A stretch of 50,282 bases of DNA from Mycobacteriaceae bacterium. GTDB lineage: Bacteria > Actinomycetota > Actinomycetes > Mycobacteriales > Mycobacteriaceae. Positions 45,402 to 50,282 of this stretch are shown piece by piece. How positions within the stretch are numbered: position 1 is the first letter of the stretch; every line of letters starts with the position of its first letter. Below the pieces are notes generated by a model. The model was not told where the DNA came from, made no database searches, and worked only from the letters and a program-made list of their open reading frames with translations. Position numbers and translations under genes: made by a program. The stretch covers positions 1 through 50,282 of the forward strand of contig JAFARC010000010.1 in assembly GCA_019245755.1 (NCBI GenBank), written 5' to 3'.

Positions 45402-46013
45402 ATGAGTGCCGACCTGCTGGTCACCGATCCGCCGACCGCGGCACGGCGGCTGCTCGGCGCGGTGCTGACCGCGGACGGTGTGCAGGCGTCGATCGTGGAG
45501 GTCGAGGCCTACGGCGGCCCGCCGGACGGCCCGTGGCCGGACGCGGCATCGCACTCGTTCCGGGGACCCGGTGTGCGCAACGCGGTGATGTTCGGCCCCG
45601 CCGGGCGGCTCTACACCTACCGCAGCCACGGCCTGCACGTCTGCGCGAACGTGGTGTGTGGTCCCGATGACACCGCGGCCGCGGTGCTGCTGCGGGCGGC
45701 GGTGGTGGACTCCGGAGTCGAGACCGCGCGACGTCGGCGCGGCGAAGCGGCGCGGTCCGCGGCGCTGGCCCGCGGACCGGGCAACCTGTGCTCGGCGCTG
45801 GGGATAACGATGCAGCACTACGGCCTTGACCTGTTCGATCCGGCCAGCCCGGTCACGCTGAAGCTGCGCGACGAGCAGCGGGCGGCCAGCGGCCCGCGGG
45901 TGGGCGTGAGCAGGGCGGCCGACCGGCCGTGGCGATTCTGGCTGGCCGGGCGGCCCGAGGTGTCGCCGTATCGTCGCAGCCCGCGTGCGCCCGCGCCGGG
46001 AGCCAGCGACTGA
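45402..46013 (+). CDS. mpg: 3-methyladenine DNA glycosylase (AAG/MPG family)
   Basis: A 203-residue alkyladenine glycosylase, orthologous to Rv1688. It removes 3-methyladenine and other alkylated purines by base flipping. The catalytic glutamate sits in [27 protein letters not shown] and [15 protein letters not shown] are the conserved active-site strands. ATG 45402 is 59 bp from the divergent ABC ATPase start. The tyrS gene follows 20 bp downstream on the same strand, so both may be transcribed together. Confidence 0.96.
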   Translation: MSADLLVTDPPTAARRLLGAVLTADGVQASIVEVEAYGGPPDGPWPDAASHSFRGPGVRNAVMFGPAGRLYTYRSHGLHVCANVVCGPDDTAAAVLLRAAVVDSGVETARRRRGEAARSAALARGPGNLCSALGITMQHYGLDLFDPASPVTLKLRDEQRAASGPRVGVSRAADRPWRFWLAGRPEVSPYRRSPRAPAPGASD

Positions 46014-46033
46014 CGGCTGGAAGGATCATCGGT

Positions 46034-47308
46034 ATGGGCACGTCCATCCTCGACGAGCTGAGCTGGCGTGGGCTGATCGCGCAGTCCACCGACCTCGACG
46101 CGCTGGCCGCCGAGCTGGCCCGCCCGCCCGTCACGGTTTACGCCGGGTTCGACCCGACCGCTCCGAGCCTGCACGCCGGGCACCTGGTGCCGCTGCTGAC
46201 GTTGCGCCGCTTCCAACACGGCGGCCACCGGCCCATCGTGCTGGCCGGTGGGGCGACCGGGCTGATCGGCGACCCCCGCGACACCGGCGAGCGCACGCTG
46301 AACAGCGCCGACACGGTCGCGAGCTGGACCGAGCGCATCCGGGGTCAGCTGGAGCGGTTCGTCGATTTCGATTCCTCGCCGTCGGGCGCGATCGTCGAGA
46401 ACAACCTGTCCTGGACGGCCGGGCTGAGCGCGATCGAGCTCCTCCGCGACGTCGGGAAGCACTTCTCGGTCAACGTGATGCTGGACCGCGACACCATCCG
46501 GCGCCGGCTGGCGGGCGAAGGTATCTCCTACACCGAGTTCAGCTATCTGCTGCTGCAGGCCAACGACTACGTCGAGCTGCGCCGGCGGTATGACTGCACG
46601 CTGCAGATCGGTGGTTCCGACCAGTGGGGGAACATCGTCGCCGGGGTGCGGCTGGTGCGCCAGCAGCTCGGCGACACGGTGCATGCGCTGACCGTTCCGC
46701 TGGTGACGGCGTCGGACGGCACGAAGTTCGGCAAGTCGACCGGCGGCGGCAACCTCTGGCTGGACCCGGAGATGACCAGCCCGTACGCCTGGTACCAGTA
46801 CTTCGTCAACACCGCCGACGCCGATGTGATCTCCCACCTGCGCTGGTTCACGTTTTTGTCACCTGACGAGGTGGCCCATTTTGAGGATGTAACGAGGACG
46901 CGCCCGCAGGAGCGGGCTGCGCAGCGGCGACTGGCCCGTGAGCTCACCACGCTGGTGCACGGCGGGGCCGCCGCGATCGCGGTGGAACACGCCAGCCAGG
47001 CGTTGTTCGGCCGCGGCGAACTGTCCCGGCTGGACGAGCCGACGCTGGCTGCCGCGTTGCGGGAGGCCTCGGTCGCCGAGCTGAAGCCGGGTGCCCCCAA
47101 CGGCATCGTCGAGCTGCTGGTGGCCACGGGGCTGTCGGCAACCAAGGCGGCGGCGCGGCGGACCATCGCCGAAGGCGGGGTGTCGGTGAACAACCTTCGG
47201 GTCGACAGCGAAGAGTGGGCCCCCGAGCCCGCCGACTACCTGCACGGGCGCTGGCTCGTGCTGCGGCGGGGCAAGCGGAATATCGCCGGCGTGCAGCGCG
47301 TTGGGTGA
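46034..47308 (+). CDS. tyrS: Tyrosyl-tRNA synthetase
   Basis: TyrS, 424 residues, class I synthetase. Seen: [19 protein letters not shown] (HIGH variant HAGH), [26 protein letters not shown], and KFGKST for the KMSKS loop. A C-terminal S4 RNA-binding domain ([19 protein letters not shown]) binds the tRNA long arm. Start ATG 46034 has GGAAGGAT upstream. Length equals the M. tuberculosis enzyme. In mycobacteria with two rRNA operons the second one is known to lie downstream of this gene. Confidence 0.98.
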   Translation: MGTSILDELSWRGLIAQSTDLDALAAELARPPVTVYAGFDPTAPSLHAGHLVPLLTLRRFQHGGHRPIVLAGGATGLIGDPRDTGERTLNSADTVASWTERIRGQLERFVDFDSSPSGAIVENNLSWTAGLSAIELLRDVGKHFSVNVMLDRDTIRRRLAGEGISYTEFSYLLLQANDYVELRRRYDCTLQIGGSDQWGNIVAGVRLVRQQLGDTVHALTVPLVTASDGTKFGKSTGGGNLWLDPEMTSPYAWYQYFVNTADADVISHLRWFTFLSPDEVAHFEDVTRTRPQERAAQRRLARELTTLVHGGAAAIAVEHASQALFGRGELSRLDEPTLAAALREASVAELKPGAPNGIVELLVATGLSATKAAARRTIAEGGVSVNNLRVDSEEWAPEPADYLHGRWLVLRRGKRNIAGVQRVG

Positions 47309-47400
47309 GGCCCACTCGGCCACGGCCACACCGGTCGAACCGACCCAGGCTTCGCCATAGCCACCGGGCGGCAGCGTAGTTTGCCTGCCTAATATCTAGC

Positions 47401-47406
47401 TACCCT
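47401..47406 (+). promoter_or_regulatory. -10 element, leaderless start of acyltransferase gene
   Basis: TACCCT followed by exactly six bases (TAGTGC) and ATG 47413. No ribosome site. Same layout as the cyclase and pheS promoters. Confidence 0.6.
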
Positions 47407-47412
47407 TAGTGC

Positions 47413-48591
47413 ATGCGGACCGCCTCGTCAACACCAGGGTGTGTCATCGCGCCGCAATTCCGCGAACCCATCCGCACCGTTTCGCCGGTGGACCGGGTGG
47501 GATCGCTCACCGGGCTCCGTGCCGTGGCAGCGCTGCTGGTGGTGGCCACCCATGCCGCATACGGCACCGGCAAGGAGACCCACGGCTATGTCGGTCTGTT
47601 CTATTCGCGCCTGGAGATCGGTGTGCCGATATTTTTCGTGTTGTCCGGTTTCCTGCTGTTCGGTCCGTGGGTGCAGGCGACCGCCAGCGGATTCTCGCCG
47701 CCGCTGGTGCGCCGCTACGCGTGGCACCGGGTGCGGCGCATCATGCCGGCCTACGTCGTGACGGTGCTGGCCGCCTACCTGCTGTATCAGTTGCACACGA
47801 CCAGCCCCAATCCGGGTCACACCTGGACGGGCCTGTTTCGCTACCTCACGCTGACGCAGATCTACACCGGCGACTACCTTGCGACCTACCTGCACCAGGG
47901 CCTCACGCAGACGTGGAGCCTGGCGGTGGAGGTGGCGTTCTATGCGGCGCTGCCGGCGCTGGCCCACCTGCTGCTGGTGGTGCTGTGCCGCCGACACTGG
48001 CGACCGATGTTGCTGCTGGTCGGGCTGGCCGCGCTCGCCGCGATCAGCCCGATCTGGCTGGTCGTCCTGCACACCACCGATTGGCTGCCGAGCGCGGCAG
48101 GCATGTGGCTGCCTGCGCACCTGGCGTGGTTCGTCGGGGGGATGACGCTGGCCGTGTTGCGGGCCATGCGGGCACGGTGTTACGCGTTGGCGGCGATTCC
48201 GTTGGCGCTGGTCAGCTACTTGATCGTGGCCACCCCGATCGCCGGCGACGCGACCATGTCGCCGGCCAGATTGTGGGAGCCGCTGGCCAAGTCCGCGTTC
48301 TACGCGGTCATCGCCACGCTCGCGGTGGCGCCGCTGGCGCTGGGCGACCGCGGCTGCTACGCGCGGGTGCTGAGCAGCAGACCGATGGTCTGGCTGGGTG
48401 AGATCTCCTATGAAGTGTTCCTGCTCCACGTGATCGTGATGGCGATCGCGACCGCTACGGTGTTGCGGTGGCCGGTCTTCACCGGCTCGCTGCCGGAGTT
48501 GGTCGTGGTTACGCTCGTGATCACGGTCCCGCTGGCATGGTTGCTGCACCGCGCCACGCACCCTGCCATTACGGCGTTTGACCGAGCGTGA
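47413..48591 (+). CDS. Acyltransferase-3 family membrane protein (OafA-like)
   Basis: A 392-residue polytopic protein of the Acyl_transf_3 family, which acetylates or acylates sugars of cell-envelope glycans. Visible: GLRAVAALLVVATHAAYG with the conserved His near residue 48, GVPIFFVLSGFLLF, RRIMPAYV, and QTWSLAVEVAFY (S/T-x-E motif). About ten membrane segments. No SGNH domain follows, so the acceptor is made directly at the membrane. It ends in a 23-bp convergent overlap with the protease gene. Target glycan or lipid unknown. Confidence 0.9.
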   Translation: MRTASSTPGCVIAPQFREPIRTVSPVDRVGSLTGLRAVAALLVVATHAAYGTGKETHGYVGLFYSRLEIGVPIFFVLSGFLLFGPWVQATASGFSPPLVRRYAWHRVRRIMPAYVVTVLAAYLLYQLHTTSPNPGHTWTGLFRYLTLTQIYTGDYLATYLHQGLTQTWSLAVEVAFYAALPALAHLLLVVLCRRHWRPMLLLVGLAALAAISPIWLVVLHTTDWLPSAAGMWLPAHLAWFVGGMTLAVLRAMRARCYALAAIPLALVSYLIVATPIAGDATMSPARLWEPLAKSAFYAVIATLAVAPLALGDRGCYARVLSSRPMVWLGEISYEVFLLHVIVMAIATATVLRWPVFTGSLPELVVVTLVITVPLAWLLHRATHPAITAFDRA

Positions 48592-49750
48592 CCTGGGCGG
48601 TTTTGGTTGATCCGGACGGGTCGACATAGGTCAGGCTCACCTTGTCGCCCGGCGGGCGGGAGCGCACCGCGGCCACCAATGCGTTGGCGCTGTCGATGAC
48701 TCGCTCATTGAGCTTTGTCACCAGCGCACCGGTGGGCAGCCCGGCGGCCGCGGCGGGGCCGCCGCTGGTCACCGCGGCGATCCGGGCCCCGGTGATCGTG
48801 GGATCGTCGGCGACCTGGACACCCAGTGCGGCGTGCGTTGCGTGGCCCGTGGCGATCAGTTCATCGGCGATGCGTTTGGCCTGATCTACTGGAATCGCGA
48901 AGCCAAGCCCGATCGAGCCGGCGGGGCCGCCGAATATGCCTCCGCTCATCGTCGCTATCGCTGCGTTGACGCCGATGAGCTCCGAGCTCATGTTCACCAG
49001 CGCCCCGCCTGAGTTTCCAGGATTGATCGCCGCGTCGGTTTGGACGGCGTCCAGCACGGTGTTTTGGTTCGAGGCGTCACCTGTGGTCGACACCGGTCGA
49101 TTCAGTGCACTGACGATGCCCGCGGTGACCGTGTTCTGCAAACCCAGTGGCGCTCCGACGGCCACCACCTGCTGGCCCACCCGCAGATTGGTCGACGAGC
49201 CGAGCACGATCGGAGAAAGGCCGGAAACACCTTGGCACCGAACAACTCCAATATCACTGCTGGGATCGGTGCCCACAACGCTGAATGGCGCCCTACGTCC
49301 GTCGGAGAACGTCACCCGGGTGGTGAGCGGGCCGACGGCGCCTCGTTGCGGACTCGCCGCAGACGAAACCACATGGGCGTTGGTGATGATGAGCCCGTCG
49401 GCGCTCAAGACAATGCCCGAACCCTCTTGAGATCGACCACCCGCGGTGGTCTCGAGTCTCACCACGCTGGGCACCACCTTGGCCGCGACACCCTCGATCG
49501 AGCCGGCCCCCACCGCTGGCTGGTTTGCCGGATTCGGCGCGGTCACCGTCGTACTGCTCGCGGAACGGGGCTGATGCACGGCCACCGCGACCGCTGCACC
49601 GATCCCGGCGGACACCACGGCCACGGCGAGCCCTGCCGCCAACAGAACGCCCGTGCGATCGCGCTTGCTGGGCTGCTGGTGTTCTGCGCTCGACGCGTCG
49701 GTCTGCGGCGAAGGCTCGCGGACCTCGTTATGCGGGTCAGTGGAGCTCAT
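48569..49750 (-). CDS. pepD: HtrA/PepD-type membrane-anchored serine protease with PDZ domain
   Basis: A 393-residue protein. Residues 1-32 are cytosolic, 34-58 a single membrane helix, and about 84-290 a trypsin-like domain with the triad His126 (TNAHVV), Asp166 (SSDIGVV) and Ser247 (GNSGGA). A PDZ domain with ALGVQVADD and GPAAAAGLPTGALVTKLN lies at about 300-392. This is the layout of M. tuberculosis PepD (Rv0983)-class envelope quality-control proteases, but it is shorter and at another locus, so it may be a paralogue. ATG 49750 has GGAGAAAGG 7-15 bases upstream. Confidence 0.9.
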   Translation of the reverse strand: MSSTDPHNEVREPSPQTDASSAEHQQPSKRDRTGVLLAAGLAVAVVSAGIGAAVAVAVHQPRSASSTTVTAPNPANQPAVGAGSIEGVAAKVVPSVVRLETTAGGRSQEGSGIVLSADGLIITNAHVVSSAASPQRGAVGPLTTRVTFSDGRRAPFSVVGTDPSSDIGVVRCQGVSGLSPIVLGSSTNLRVGQQVVAVGAPLGLQNTVTAGIVSALNRPVSTTGDASNQNTVLDAVQTDAAINPGNSGGALVNMSSELIGVNAAIATMSGGIFGGPAGSIGLGFAIPVDQAKRIADELIATGHATHAALGVQVADDPTITGARIAAVTSGGPAAAAGLPTGALVTKLNERVIDSANALVAAVRSRPPGDKVSLTYVDPSGSTKTAQVTLGQTP

Positions 49751-49973
49751 CTGACTGGCCTTTCTCCGGCTTGAACCTCCGGCCCTGCTCGACCGGCAAC
49801 ACCTGCCCTTCGCCGCCCCGGCTGCTTTGATCTTCGCCGAGCCTTACCTCCGGCGCCCGTCGTTTCGCCCGAATGCTCGAAACGCCGCCCTGGACATCAC
49901 CCGAGCGCTGCCACCGAACCAAAGTGGCGTCGGCCGCCCCCAGGGGGTCCGAATCTGCCGGCCGGCAGGTGAT
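49751..49973. other. Non-coding region between pepD and rrn promoters
   Basis: The first 20 bases carry the pepD ribosome site (minus strand). The rest is GC-rich, with short open frames on both strands that have no coding character. It contains no rRNA, tRNA or repeat I can support, but it should hold the pepD promoter and perhaps an UP-like region for the rRNA promoter that follows. Confidence 0.6.
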
Positions 49974-50002
49974 TTGACTCCCAGTTTTCCCTCGCGTAAC
50001 TT
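49974..50002 (+). promoter_or_regulatory. rRNA operon promoter, upstream (TTGACT-N17-TAACTT)
   Basis: TTGACT at 49974-49979 and TAACTT at 49997-50002 with a 17-bp spacer. Both hexamers are close to the mycobacterial SigA consensus, and the TTGACT box equals that of known mycobacterial rrn promoters. Transcription would start near 50009, about 250 bases before the 16S gene. Confidence 0.8.
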
Positions 50003-50049
50003 GTGGAGGTCGTCGCGACGCGGCCCGTCCGCCGAGCGCGACGGCCTCC

Positions 50050-50079
50050 TTGAGGGAAGCACCGTTTCGGCGGTATCCT
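50050..50079 (+). promoter_or_regulatory. rRNA operon promoter, downstream candidate (TTGAGG-N18-TATCCT)
   Basis: TTGAGG at 50050-50055 and TATCCT at 50074-50079 with an 18-bp spacer. The -10 fits TANNNT well; the -35 is one or two changes from consensus. It lies about 76 bp downstream of the first promoter and would give a second start near 50086. Confidence 0.6.
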
Positions 50080-50100
50080 CGTCGTCCGCACTATCTGCAC

Positions 50101-50157
50101 GCGGCCCAGCGCCGCGGGTTGGTTGGGCGGCCGATCGGGTGTGTTGTTTGAGAACTC
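50101..50157 (+). promoter_or_regulatory. rRNA leader antitermination region (boxB-like hairpin and boxA)
   Basis: GCGGC-CCAGC-GCCGC (50101-50115) is a boxB-like hairpin. TTGTTTGAGAACTC (50144-50157) matches the boxA element conserved in mycobacterial rrn leaders, where NusB-type antitermination complexes form. After it comes the T/G-rich leader with a CCCC-GTGTT-GGGG hairpin near 50212-50224, before the 16S gene. Confidence 0.75.
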
Positions 50158-50260
50158 AATAGTGTGTTTGGTGGTTTTTGTTTGTTGTTGTTTTTTGCCA
50201 TGCCTTGACGTTCCCCGTGTTGGGGTGTGGTTTTTTTGTTTTGTCAGGTTTTCTCTGAGG

Positions 50261-50282
50261 TTTTGTTTGGAGAGTTTGATCC
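50261..50282 (+). rRNA. rrs: 16S ribosomal RNA, 5' end only
   Basis: The last 22 bases, TTTTGTTTGGAGAGTTTGAT followed by CC, are the conserved 5' end of mycobacterial 16S rRNA (the AGAGTTTGATCC universal primer site). The gene continues beyond the window. Being downstream of tyrS marks it as the rrnB-type operon. Confidence 0.95.

Noticed and set aside
49737..50162. Short frames between pepD and the 16S gene
   Set aside because: They cross the rRNA promoters and leader and show no coding bias.

Overview
The window is high-GC actinobacterial chromosome, clearly Mycobacterium (in the broad sense). From memory of the M. tuberculosis map, the core gene order follows Rv1630 (rpsA) to Rv1689 (tyrS): rpsA-coaE-uvrB-Rv1634-capA-usp-glyoxalase-uvrA-lysX-infC/rpmI/rplT/tsnR-Rv1645c-Rv1647-Rv1648-pheST-argCJBDFRGH-Rv1683-Rv1684-Rv1685c/86c/87c-mpg-tyrS. 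The window ends in the first bases of a 16S rRNA gene, with its promoters, two genes beyond tyrS. A tyrS-linked rRNA operon is the rrnB type known from rapid growers and a few slow growers; M. tuberculosis has only the murA-linked operon. A LAM mannose-capping enzyme (capA) at 10.4-12 kb is more typical of slow growers. So I infer a slow or intermediate lineage with two rrn operons, not the tuberculosis complex.

Layout. 1-9.4 kb: ribosomal protein S1, dephospho-CoA kinase, a secreted protein, a DUF402 protein, a methyltransferase, uvrB, an MFS transporter and a secreted DUF4185 protein of the GH183 arabinanase type. 9.4-12.7 kb: tRNA-Cys, UdgX uracil-DNA binding glycosylase, capA and a universal stress protein. 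12.7-18.2 kb: an Hsp70-like ATPase, a glyoxalase II-like hydrolase, uvrA and a small protein. 18.3-24.3 kb: lysX with its coupled DUF1844 gene, then the infC-rpmI-rplT-tsnR translation operon behind a structured leader. 24.3-28.4 kb: DUF2236 protein, adenylyl cyclase, rhomboid-like membrane protein, pheS. 28.4-39.3 kb: pheT and the complete argCJBDFRGH arginine operon behind an ARG box. 39.4-43.2 kb: lipase/acyl-CoA-synthetase fusion, secreted protein, Trm112-like protein. 43.2-45.4 kb: a TetR/ABC exporter module with a double operator. 45.4-50.3 kb: mpg, tyrS, acyltransferase-3, PepD-type protease and rrn promoters.

Relative to M. tuberculosis, the PE17, PE_PGRS30 and pks10-to-Rv1682 stretches are absent. 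Several genes sit in the core framework that I do not place there: secreted protein, methyltransferase, DUF4185 protein, UdgX and Hsp70-like protein. No insertion sequence, phage, CRISPR array or PE/PPE gene is seen.

The most notable signals are: four genes whose conserved reading frame has no ATG/GTG/TTG at the expected start (infC AUC, DUF402 AUC, MFS AUA, tsnR CUG or read-through); a repeated leaderless layout (TANNNT, exactly 6 nt, start codon) at four genes; a tandem pair of abutting 7-2-7 operators over the start of the ABC ATPase; four GTGA boxes at exact 9-bp spacing before the arabinanase-like gene; an 11-bp TAGTAGGG tandem repeat between the cyclase and membrane protein genes; and three convergent gene pairs that each overlap by exactly 23 bp.
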